A stretch of DNA of 64,000 nt, taken from NCBI RefSeq assembly GCF_020386615.1, contig NZ_CP077769.1:2542001-2606000 (forward strand), in the 5' to 3' direction. This document shows, piece by piece, positions 57,104-64,000 of this stretch. Numbering within the stretch: the stretch's first letter is position 1; every line of letters starts with the position of its first letter. The DNA is from Chitinophaga pendula (lineage in GTDB: Bacteria > Bacteroidota > Bacteroidia > Chitinophagales > Chitinophagaceae). The position numbers were made by a program, and so were the translations under genes. The notes under the pieces were generated by a model. That model did not search any database, was not told the DNA's origin, and saw only the letters and a program-made list of their open reading frames with translations.

Positions 57104-57754
57104 TTATTCGCTCCAGGGGGAGTGCAGGATACAGTCGCAGAAATTTTTGCGTTGGAATCCTGGTATCATGAATGCACAGACATCTGCTTTGATATTACCG
57201 AAGGTGGTATCTGTCTTGTGTTCGAAACCGCTGAAGAAGGTAGGTATGATCTGTTTTTTAAAACCGGTCCGGGGAAACGCGGTGATAATCTCTTCGCGAT
57301 GTGAGTCGCTTAGCCGTTCATATCCTTCTCCCATTACGTCCAGGCCTACTCCGGAATACAACAAGGCGACTTCGGGCTCTTTATATTCGGCGATGCCGAT
57401 GGTGGTGTGTAAGGCGATCGCGTCCCATACGAGTTGTACTTGTTCTTTGCCGATGCCCTGGCTTTGGAGGAAGTTACGGGCTGCGTTGGCGCCATCTACT
57501 TCAAACCTCTTATCCGGGCTGCTATAATGGGTGGTAAGGCCCAGATCATGGAATACCGCGCTTATATACAGCAGTTCCTGATCGTATCTGATATCGTCTC
57601 TTTTTGCGTTCAACGAGGCAAACAGGAATACGCGGAGGGAGTGATTGTACAGGAATTCGGTACCATGTGTCAACAATAACTCTGTAGCCTGCCGGGCGAT
57701 GGAACTATCTGGTATGCTGATACCAGCGATTGATCTTAATGTAATTTGCGACAT
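57104..57754 (-). CDS. HD-domain hydrolase, cyanamide hydratase-like
   Basis: A 216-residue metal-dependent HD protein. The start at 57754 is chosen because MSQITLRSIAGISIP is the natural N-terminus and a promoter-like TAATTTTG with an ATTG 20 bases further out lies just upstream. The frame is open up to 58090, but that extension overlaps the D-cysteine desulfhydrase gene in another frame. Key residues are His38 (LYNHSLRVF) and His69-Asp70 (AVFHDLGLT), with RFEVDGANAARNFL and VWDAIALHTTIGIA after them, a pattern shared with cyanamide hydratase-like proteins. The natural substrate is unknown. Confidence 0.88.
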   Translation of the reverse strand: MSQITLRSIAGISIPDSSIARQATELLLTHGTEFLYNHSLRVFLFASLNAKRDDIRYDQELLYISAVFHDLGLTTHYSSPDKRFEVDGANAARNFLQSQGIGKEQVQLVWDAIALHTTIGIAEYKEPEVALLYSGVGLDVMGEGYERLSDSHREEIITAFPRTGFKKQIIPTFFSGFEHKTDTTFGNIKADVCAFMIPGFQRKNFCDCILHSPWSE

Positions 57755-57768
57755 TGTATTTTTTACAG

Positions 57769-57776
57769 CAAAATTA
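57769..57776 (-). promoter_or_regulatory. Candidate -7 element for the HD gene
   Basis: TAATTTTG on the minus strand, with ATTG at 57797-57800 in the -33 position (20-base spacing). It lies in the gap between the desulfhydrase stop codon and the HD ATG, and implies a very short leader. Confidence 0.5.
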
Positions 57777-57842
57777 CCCATGCAGGGAGGCCCTGACAAT
57801 GTTAAAACCTGCTGTTCACCTGCAAAAAATGACGATGTGCCG

Positions 57843-58871
57843 TTATATTTCGCCTGCGGACGGAGTGAAGATGTTGCGGTAAGCGAACAGTCCAGGTGTG
57901 CCGCCGGTGAGGATGAAGAGGATACGATCTCCCGGTTTATAGTATCCCTGTCTGATATCTTCCAACATACCGGCGAAGGCTTTGCCGCTGTATACGGGAT
58001 CGAGTAAGATGCCTTCTGTCCTTGCCAGCAAACGTACAGCTGCCAGCATAGCGGCGGTGGGGATGCCATATGCTTCGCCCCTGTAATCATTGCTGATAGC
58101 GATATCGGTTTCGGTTACTATCAGTTGGGGAGCGATCAACTGTAAGGTGGCGTTGGTCTTTTCGAGGGTGTTATTGTATACGGCTGTTGGTTCTGCCAAT
58201 ACATTGTAGGTACGCACTTGGGTATTGCTTTGCAAGGCTTTGAAGCCGGCGAGCAGTCCTGCATGTGTGCCGCTGCTGCCATTGGGCGCCAGTACATAAT
58301 CAAATACGAGGTCTGCGTTGTCGGCCTGTTGTTGTATTTCTTGTGCGCAATGCACATATCCGAGGCAGCCTGTGGGGCTGGAGCCCCCCATAGGCATTAC
58401 ATAGGCGTTTCTGCCCGCTGCTTTCAGTGCTGCTGCGCGTTCTTCGGCGAGGGCGAGGGCGTTGGTGCCGGCCGGGAGGTCTACAATGCGGGCGCCCAGG
58501 ATATTTTCCAGTACGATGTTGCCATTATCGCTATAGTCGGCGGTATCTATCGGAACGGTGCGTGTGAGGAATAGTTCGCAGGAGAGGCCGGCTTTGGCTG
58601 CTGCGGCGGCGGTGAGTCTTGCATGATTGGACTGGCGGGCTCCTACGGTGATGATCCGCTCTGCCTTTTGCTGTAAGGCATCGCCGAGCAGGTATTCCAG
58701 TTTGCGCAGTTTATTACCGCCGAGGGCGATGCCCATTACATCATCCCGTTTTACAAATACCTGTACTCCATTTAAGGTTTTATTGAGTTGTTTTAATTCC
58801 TGTACGGCGGTAGGGCCATCCAATAATTCATATTTCGGGAATGCCTGTAGTCCCGTTAAAGCGTTTGCCAT
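57843..58871 (-). CDS. D-cysteine desulfhydrase / ACC deaminase family PLP enzyme
   Basis: A 342-residue fold-type II PLP enzyme. The PLP lysine is Lys54 in ALGGNKLRKLEYL; GARQSNHARLTAAAAAKAGL and APNGSSGTHAGLLAGFKAL (phosphate loop) follow, and the C-terminus has LLDPVYSGKAFAGMLEDI and FILTGGTPGLFAY. The family contains D-cysteine desulfhydrase (D-cysteine to pyruvate, H2S and ammonia) and 1-aminocyclopropane-1-carboxylate deaminase. The sequence looks closer to D-cysteine desulfhydrase, but residues that separate the two cannot be assigned with certainty by eye. It lies 117 bases after the AraC gene on the same strand. Confidence 0.88.
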   Translation of the reverse strand: MANALTGLQAFPKYELLDGPTAVQELKQLNKTLNGVQVFVKRDDVMGIALGGNKLRKLEYLLGDALQQKAERIITVGARQSNHARLTAAAAAKAGLSCELFLTRTVPIDTADYSDNGNIVLENILGARIVDLPAGTNALALAEERAAALKAAGRNAYVMPMGGSSPTGCLGYVHCAQEIQQQADNADLVFDYVLAPNGSSGTHAGLLAGFKALQSNTQVRTYNVLAEPTAVYNNTLEKTNATLQLIAPQLIVTETDIAISNDYRGEAYGIPTAAMLAAVRLLARTEGILLDPVYSGKAFAGMLEDIRQGYYKPGDRILFILTGGTPGLFAYRNIFTPSAGEI

Positions 58872-58988
58872 AACTGATATTGGTTAATGATCGAAGGCAT
58901 AAAACTAATCCTTCCCTTATTTAGTAGTATGCAAAATAGTCTTGTGGTGCTAACAATTAACTGCCCTTTAACAAATGAGGTCCAGGGA

Positions 58989-59840
58989 TCATTTGCCTTG
59001 ATTGATGAATGCGGAGCGGTAGTCGGAGGGGGAGCTGTTGACATTTTTTTTGAAGAAGTGGCTGAACTGTTCCGGGGTTGTGAAATTGAGTTGGTAGGCG
59101 ATCTCTTTGACGGCGATGGAGGAGAATTGCAGGTGGCGTTTGGCTGCTGCGATGAGCTGCCCGTTGATGATATCTTTGGCACCTCTGCCAGCACAGCGGC
59201 GGCAGAGGTCAGAGAGGCGACGCGGTGTGATATGTAGCTTTCCGGCGTAGTCAGCTACTTCATGTAAGGTATGGTAATGTTCGCTCACCAGTTCGACGAA
59301 TTGCCGGTAGAGTTGTTTGTCTGCCGTATCGTAAGCGTTGACAAGTGCGGCGTTGATATTGGCAATTTTGATCATGATGATCTTGAGATAGGCGGCTAGT
59401 ACATCTAGCTGGTTGATGTAGGATGCTTGTGCAGCTTCCTGTTGTATGGTTTGGAACAGGGGCAGGAGTGAGTGCCTGTCTTCTGCAGCCAGCGGGAGGC
59501 ATTGATTATCGGCGGCGTTGTTGAACAGGACGGCTTTGCAGTTATTGGCGCTGGCCGGTGTACGTTCCCAGAAGCAGTCGGCGAATGACAGCAGGTAGCC
59601 TGACCATTGCAGGCCGGGGCTTTCCCGGTATACCTGGCCGCGGGCGATCAGGTATAGCTGTTGTCCATTTACGGGGAATGACTGGTCGTCTATCTGCAGA
59701 TTTCCTGTTCCTTCGAGTACATATATGATACGGTGATATACCAGGCGGCAGTTGTCTGTGGCCGGTTCGCCGGCGAGGGGCCGTATAGAAAAGGTGTTGT
59801 CGATCGCTGTTTCTGTATTTGGGCTGGTGATGACCATCAT
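58989..59840 (-). CDS. AraC-family transcriptional regulator
   Basis: A 283-residue regulator with an N-terminal cupin-like sensor (residues ~20-120; VLEGTGNLQIDDQSFPVNGQ) and a C-terminal two-part AraC helix-turn-helix (LHEVADYAGKLHITPRRLSD; IAVKEIAYQLNFTTPEQFSH and FFKKNVNSSPSDYR). It precedes the desulfhydrase gene by 117 bases on the same strand and may control it. A TATCTTTG box on the minus strand at 59867-59874 is a likely -7 element for this gene. Confidence 0.92.
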   Translation of the reverse strand: MMVITSPNTETAIDNTFSIRPLAGEPATDNCRLVYHRIIYVLEGTGNLQIDDQSFPVNGQQLYLIARGQVYRESPGLQWSGYLLSFADCFWERTPASANNCKAVLFNNAADNQCLPLAAEDRHSLLPLFQTIQQEAAQASYINQLDVLAAYLKIIMIKIANINAALVNAYDTADKQLYRQFVELVSEHYHTLHEVADYAGKLHITPRRLSDLCRRCAGRGAKDIINGQLIAAAKRHLQFSSIAVKEIAYQLNFTTPEQFSHFFKKNVNSSPSDYRSAFINQGK

Positions 59841-59866
59841 CTGTCAGGTATTTCCTTATAAAGGTA

Positions 59867-59874
59867 CAAAGATA
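59867..59874 (-). promoter_or_regulatory. Candidate -7 element for the AraC gene
   Basis: TATCTTTG on the minus strand, 26 bases ahead of the ATG. A CAAA (TTTG) further out is at about 25 bases spacing, longer than usual. Confidence 0.4.
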
Positions 59875-59941
59875 GGGCGCGTCCGGCAGCCGGGGATGTC
59901 AAAATATACGATCTGCCTGTCAATATTTAGGGTAGGAACGA

Positions 59942-60207
59942 TTACTTGTAGAGGGCCAGGACGGCTTTCATGATGGTGTTGAGTTTGCGGACAGGTATAT
60001 CTTTAGTGGGATCTATGAGTAGTATTTTCATGCGGGCGCGTTTTTCCTGTAGCAGGTCGGGGTGGTCGATGTGTTAAACGGCATGCCATATTTCCAGGCT
60101 TCGGTTATGCTGTCGTCGAGGTGTAAGCAATAGTTCCTCAGGTATTCTAGGCAGCTTTTAGCAGATTCTTCCTGTTTTAAAAAGAATTGGTCAATTGGAC
60201 GTAACAT
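59942..60207 (-). pseudogene. DUF1801 (YdhG/YjhX-like) family protein, internally deleted and frameshifted
   Basis: Starting at the ATG at 60207 the minus strand encodes a DUF1801 N-terminus (IDQFFLKQEESAKSC, ITEAWKYGMPF). The C-terminus of the same family (LLQEKRARMKILLIDPTKD, ending at the TAA at 59942) is found in another frame. The junction is near 60070-60080, and roughly 40-45 middle residues of the usual ~115 are missing. The first frame runs on to a stop codon at 60028 after 59 codons. The span is 266 bases, not a multiple of three. No mobile element is visible at the junction. Confidence 0.82.
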
Positions 60208-60449
60208 GATTTATCTGCGATAGTTACAGCAGCTAAATTACAGTTTCTTGTTTTAAGCAGTGTATATGACAGGTAGCCTGTTAAAGGTTAACATACGGAT
60301 TATGAAAAAATTGTTAAATTAGTTAGAGAAGGAAAGATACTCAGTTTTTAGCCAGAATGAACCATTGCCCCTTCCCCTTTACAAGCCCCTTGTAGCTGTT
60401 TTTTTAATCGTTTAACCCTATTAGCATCCATTAAAAACCAAACTGCTTT
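60208..60449. other. Leader region of the metalloprotease gene
   Basis: A-T-rich, with a short inverted repeat (CAGGTAGCCTG near 60270). I see no clear TAnnTTTG box and no gene. Confidence 0.4.
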
Positions 60450-62276
60450 ATGAAAACTATCTACGCGTCCCTTATTTGTCTTACCAGTGTCCTGGTTAGC
60501 CAGCGTGGCTATTCGCAGGAAAAAGTGTATCCTTTGGGCAGCAGTGCTGATCTGTTGCAGCAATTCGAACAACAGTCGCGTGTACACCGGCGGCAGGCGG
60601 TAGCTGGGGAGATCCAGCTGCGGGTATCTGCTACGGCTACGTTGGCGGCGAGGATCAATTTTGAGCAGGCGGGAGCGCCTGACGAGCATCGGTTGGCCGG
60701 TGTAATTGAGAAGATACCCGGATCTTCTTTTTATCTGAACATTACGGGGAGCCGGTTGACCGGTAATATCGTGTTGCGTAACAGTAACCAGGCTTACGAA
60801 TATTTTTCGGATGAGCGTGGGAATGCGTTTATACGGGAGACGGATATCAACAAGGTCCTTTGTATCAATTTGCTGGAGGCGCCGGCATCTGCTGTGCCGC
60901 AGGCACCAGCCGCATCGCCGGCGCGGGCGGTACCGTTGCTGGAGAGTTTCCCCGGTGGCGCCGGTTGTGTGTTATTGGATTTTGACGGGCAGTATGTATC
61001 GGGTACGCCCTGGAACGGGGGAAATCCTATTAATGCGGCGCCTTCTACGTTAACGAATGCGCAGATACAGGAAATCTGGGAGATGGTATCAGAGGATTAC
61101 CGGCCATTTAAGGTAAATATTACTACTAACGAGGCGGTGTTTAACAGTTATGCGAAGACCAAGCGTATGCGATGTATCATTACACCTACCAATACGGCGG
61201 CACCCGGCGCCGGTGGTGTGGCTTATATCGGCTCTTTCAACTGGAATGATGAAACGCCCTGCTGGGTGTTCAACGGCGGTGTAAAGGGGGCAGGCGAGGC
61301 TGCGTCTCATGAGGTAGGGCATACATTCGGGCTTCGTCATGACGGCCGGACTACGCCATCTGAAGGGTATTTTGCCGGTCACGGCAATTGGGCGCCGATC
61401 ATGGGTGTAGGTTATTACAAGCCTGTTGTACAATGGAGTAAGGGAGAATATGCTGCATCGAACAATACGGAAGATGACCTGGCGAAGATCTCGTCTACTA
61501 CTTATGGTGTAGGTTATCGGGATGATGATCACGGTAACACGAATGCTACTGCTACACCGCTGGTGATTACGGCCAGTGGTACGGTGACGGCCGGTGTGAA
61601 CAACGGTGTTATAGAGCGGACTACGGATGTGGATGTATTCAGTTTCCGGACATCCGGTGGTAATATTACGCTGAACTTTAACACGGCGGCCCGCCATGCT
61701 AATCTGGATATTATAGCCCGGTTGTATGATAATGGTGGCGCGTTGATCACCGCCAGTAACCCAGCTACTTTGTCTGCGGCTATCAATACTAACGTGGCGG
61801 CAGGCACCTATTATGTATCAGTGGACGGTACCGGTGCCGGCAATCCTGCTACGGATGGTTATTCGGACTATGCTTCCTTGGGATCATATTTTATCGACGG
61901 TACGATTCCTTATGCCAATAAGCCGGATACGATTGCACCTGAAAAAGATACTGCTGCTGCAGTAACGCCGGGCGCTACGCCAGGTAGTATTAAACCCGGT
62001 GTTAAAGAGCAGATTGATTCGGAAGTGAACGGTGTGGCGGTACTGGCTATGCCGAATCCTTTTACGGAACAGCTCACTATCCGTCATACGAAGGCTGGTA
62101 ATGAGCAGTTTTTCGTGAGTGTGTTTGATGTTGCCGGTAATATGGTGGTGCCGGTGCAGCGATTCCGGAACGGACAGCAACTGAATGTAAGCAAGCTACA
62201 GCCCGGGTTGTACCTGCTTCGTATCAACAATGGTAAAGAGGTGATCACGCGTAAGCTGATCAAAGCAGCGCGGTAG
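60450..62276 (+). CDS. Secreted zinc metalloprotease with PPC-like domain and T9SS sorting tail
   Basis: A 608-residue exported protease with a signal peptide (to about residue 22, GYSQ). The zinc site is HEVGHTFGLRHD, giving His287, Glu288, His291 and His297 as in metzincin-like enzymes. Residues ~390-500 look like a prepeptidase C-terminal beta domain (DVDVFSFRTSGGNITLNF, AAGTYYVSVDGTGAG). The last ~85 residues have the type IX sorting form (MPNPFTEQLTIRH ... VFDVAGNMVVPVQ ... LQPGLYLLRINNGKEVITRKL), so it should be secreted by the Por system. A DFDGQYVSGTPWN stretch near 178 marks the start of the catalytic domain. It is transcribed alone and closed by a terminator. Confidence 0.93.
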   Translation: MKTIYASLICLTSVLVSQRGYSQEKVYPLGSSADLLQQFEQQSRVHRRQAVAGEIQLRVSATATLAARINFEQAGAPDEHRLAGVIEKIPGSSFYLNITGSRLTGNIVLRNSNQAYEYFSDERGNAFIRETDINKVLCINLLEAPASAVPQAPAASPARAVPLLESFPGGAGCVLLDFDGQYVSGTPWNGGNPINAAPSTLTNAQIQEIWEMVSEDYRPFKVNITTNEAVFNSYAKTKRMRCIITPTNTAAPGAGGVAYIGSFNWNDETPCWVFNGGVKGAGEAASHEVGHTFGLRHDGRTTPSEGYFAGHGNWAPIMGVGYYKPVVQWSKGEYAASNNTEDDLAKISSTTYGVGYRDDDHGNTNATATPLVITASGTVTAGVNNGVIERTTDVDVFSFRTSGGNITLNFNTAARHANLDIIARLYDNGGALITASNPATLSAAINTNVAAGTYYVSVDGTGAGNPATDGYSDYASLGSYFIDGTIPYANKPDTIAPEKDTAAAVTPGATPGSIKPGVKEQIDSEVNGVAVLAMPNPFTEQLTIRHTKAGNEQFFVSVFDVAGNMVVPVQRFRNGQQLNVSKLQPGLYLLRINNGKEVITRKLIKAAR

Positions 62277-62289
62277 TAGATACGGAGAT

Positions 62290-62345
62290 GATATTCCCGT
62301 CTGTCAGTAGGTGTGTGACCTGCTGGCGGGCGGGAATATTTTTTT
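62290..62345 (+). terminator. Terminator after the metalloprotease gene
   Basis: ATATTCCCG pairs with CGGGAATAT, extended by a mostly paired inner stem around TAGG/CCTG, then a run of seven or more Ts. Confidence 0.82.
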
Positions 62346-62563
62346 ATTGGAAATAAGGGGCTTTTTGTAGGAGAGCTGGCCGGCGATGGTTGTGATTTTA
62401 CTCCCTTTGACAGATAGGGTTTGCGAGGAAGGTGCAAATATGATTCCTCTTGCTTTTGTTGCACAGTATAAATTGGGAATGAATACCTTATGCTTGTTTA
62501 TTTAATAGAAAGTTGTTTACTTCGCGTGCCAAACCCCGATTTCTATATATAAAACCCATATAC

Positions 62564-63331
62564 ATGAGAACCTTCCCAAACACTTGTCGGACTATAGCGT
62601 CCTTATTATTGGTAGCTGCGATGGCAGTCAGTGGATGTAAAAAAGACGATACGAAACCTGTCATCCCGCCTGCAACTGATGATCAACTTTACAATGATGC
62701 TGTTACGGATGCGATGTATGCAGCTGGTAATGAGAAAGTAGATAGTCTGTGGCCTATCAAAGCGGACAATCAGCGTCTTCAATGGAAAAATGTGAACGGT
62801 CAGCAATATGTGTTGCTAGCGACATTTATGCGTTACCCCGGTAGTTATCCGGTAGGAGATTCTATTACTAATTCCTGGGGGGAGTCCTGGTTATTTATTC
62901 CCGGGCAGATGAAGCAACGTTTAGCCGGTGCATTTAAGCCAGGGGTGGATACGATCAACCGTGTCTGCCAGTTGCTGGGGTTACCGCCGGTGAACAGTAA
63001 GAGCAATACACATATTGCGCAGATCTGGGTAAAGGCTTCCCGGTTGTTCCGGCCTGCCGGTAATCCAGATATTACAGCTACAACGGCGCCGGCTACACTG
63101 ATACCTACTGTGAGTGCGGAGCATACGACCTGGTTCAACGGCTATATTATTTTTGCGTATTACCGTCCGTTGCAGCCATCGGGGGATTATCATTATCCGT
63201 GGACGCGTCTGGGATATACGCTAGACTGGGCGCCGGGCGCCAGTAAGGTGGGGTTGAGTGAGTATGTATTACAACCTAATTCCGGTATCTGGGTAGAAAG
63301 TGTGCAGAAGGCCGGGGATTTCTTCAAGTGA
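62564..63331 (+). CDS. Lipoprotein of unknown function
   Basis: A 255-residue protein. The ATG at 62564 is chosen because it opens a lipoprotein signal (CRTIASLLLVAAMAVSGC, ending in Cys25); the frame is open upstream to 62513 from a TTG. The mature part has LWPIKADNQRLQWKNVNGQQ, a Trp-rich middle and a VSAEHTTWFNGYIIFAYYRP region. I do not recognise a family. It lies between the metalloprotease terminator and the SDR gene, 90 bases before the latter, with no evident partner. Confidence 0.82.
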   Translation: MRTFPNTCRTIASLLLVAAMAVSGCKKDDTKPVIPPATDDQLYNDAVTDAMYAAGNEKVDSLWPIKADNQRLQWKNVNGQQYVLLATFMRYPGSYPVGDSITNSWGESWLFIPGQMKQRLAGAFKPGVDTINRVCQLLGLPPVNSKSNTHIAQIWVKASRLFRPAGNPDITATTAPATLIPTVSAEHTTWFNGYIIFAYYRPLQPSGDYHYPWTRLGYTLDWAPGASKVGLSEYVLQPNSGIWVESVQKAGDFFK

Positions 63332-63421
63332 TCTGGCTGAGGTATTGTAGTGAATGATATTGTATGGTGTTGGCATTGATAAAAATGCTAACTTCCATTT
63401 ACACCAAAGAAACAAATTGTT

Positions 63422-64000
63422 ATGTCATTTAAGAATAAAACAGTGCTCATCACGGGCGCAAGCAGGGGAATAGGAAAAGCTATTGCATTAAGATTGGCGA
63501 AGGAAGGTGCACAGATCGTCATAGCTGCTAAGTCGGTAACGGAAGATCCCCGCCTGGGAGGCACCATTTATTCTGCGGCAGAGGAGATCGAACAGGCTGG
63601 TGGGCAAGCGTTGGCGGTGCCTTGTGATATCCGGGAGGAGGATCAGATACGTCATGTGGTGGAGCAGGCGGTGGCAAAGTTTGGCGGTATTGATGTACTT
63701 GTCAATAATGCATCTGCTATTTCGCTGACGGGTACGGAGGCGACGGTAGCCAAACGTTTTGACCTGATGCATGATATTAATGTGCGGGGTACTTTCCTGG
63801 TGACCCAGCATTGTATTCCTCATTTACGGCAGTCGGAGAATGCGCATATTCTAACGTTATCTCCGCCGCTCAATATGGATGTGAAGTGGTTTGCGCCGCA
63901 TGTGGCGTATACTTTGGCCAAGTACAATATGAGTATGCTGACGTTGGGATGGGCGGAGGAGTTCCGGAAGGACAGGATTGCCGCCAATGCGCTCTGGCCA
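63422..64000 (+). CDS. Short-chain dehydrogenase, HSDL2-like, 3' partial
   Basis: The ATG at 63422 opens a frame that runs to the window end (193 codons seen). It is a classical SDR: the cofactor motif TGASRGIGKAIALRLAK, NNASA near residue 98, and the catalytic YTLAK with a serine-containing LSPPLNMD strand before it. The KSVTEDPRLGGTIYSAAEEI and NVRGTFLVTQHC segments match the HSDL2 (hydroxysteroid dehydrogenase-like 2) branch, in which no substrate is firmly established. The usual length is about 270-290 residues for the bacterial forms, so roughly a third lies outside the window. Confidence 0.92.
   Translation, partial: MSFKNKTVLITGASRGIGKAIALRLAKEGAQIVIAAKSVTEDPRLGGTIYSAAEEIEQAGGQALAVPCDIREEDQIRHVVEQAVAKFGGIDVLVNNASAISLTGTEATVAKRFDLMHDINVRGTFLVTQHCIPHLRQSENAHILTLSPPLNMDVKWFAPHVAYTLAKYNMSMLTLGWAEEFRKDRIAANALWP

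Noticed and set aside
57755..58090. N-terminal extension of the HD protein
   Set aside because: It overlaps the desulfhydrase gene in another frame and lies upstream of a promoter-like box; the natural N-terminus starts at 57754.
1..64000. CRISPR arrays, tRNA and rRNA genes, intact transposases
   Set aside because: None was seen. The only repeats are the NRPS duplications and short palindromes.

Overview
The window reads as a Bacteroidota chromosome, most likely a Chitinophaga-like member of the Chitinophagaceae. Supporting signs are several -7 elements of the Bacteroidota form TAnnTTTG, no obvious Shine-Dalgarno sites, SusC-less lipoproteins with short signal peptides, a metalloprotease with a type IX (Por) sorting tail, LytTR two-component signalling, and small double-glycine-leader peptides typical of the phylum. 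The species is inference; no rRNA or tRNA gene is present.

Bases 1-30830 hold the 3' part of a large non-ribosomal peptide synthetase (NRPS) locus. The first gene is cut by the window start and reads [E]-C-A-T-E-C-A-T-C-A-nMT-T-C-A-T-C-A-T. The second (3509 aa) begins with a TubC-like docking segment and reads C-A-T-C-A-T-C-A-T-TE. Reading the ten-residue specificity codes by eye gives: D-Val-like, Ser, an N-methylated hydrophobic or aromatic residue, Asp, a diamino acid (Dab/Dap), Asp, Thr, Thr, then release by the thioesterase. An SbnA-like enzyme for 2,3-diaminopropionate follows directly, which fits the diamino-acid module. The synthetases carry three pairs of near-identical internal duplications (about 1.8-2.1 kb each), and two of the three pairs start at the same point in the C domain. 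The locus is followed by a lipoprotein subtilase.

Bases 32490-39561 are mixed accessory and housekeeping genes: a six-cysteine GG-leader peptide, an AhpD-like/DoxX pair behind a MocR-type regulator, an OmpA lipoprotein, a VOC protein, a lipoprotein and a cyclophilin. A 43-bp perfect palindrome flanked by TACT repeats sits inside the terminator behind the VOC gene.

Bases 39886-47313 hold a minus-strand set: LytS-type kinase, LytTR regulator, then TolC, membrane-fusion and RND pump genes. Bases 47533-53800 hold a thioesterase and the plus-strand mutasome cassette imuA-imuB-dnaE2, with a promoter and an operator-like palindrome ahead of it and a second six-cysteine GG-leader peptide behind it.

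Bases 53904-64000 hold a small secreted protein, two L,D-transpeptidases, an HD-domain protein, a D-cysteine desulfhydrase-like enzyme, an AraC regulator, a DUF1801 pseudogene, a T9SS-exported metalloprotease, a lipoprotein, and the start of an HSDL2-like short-chain dehydrogenase cut by the window end.
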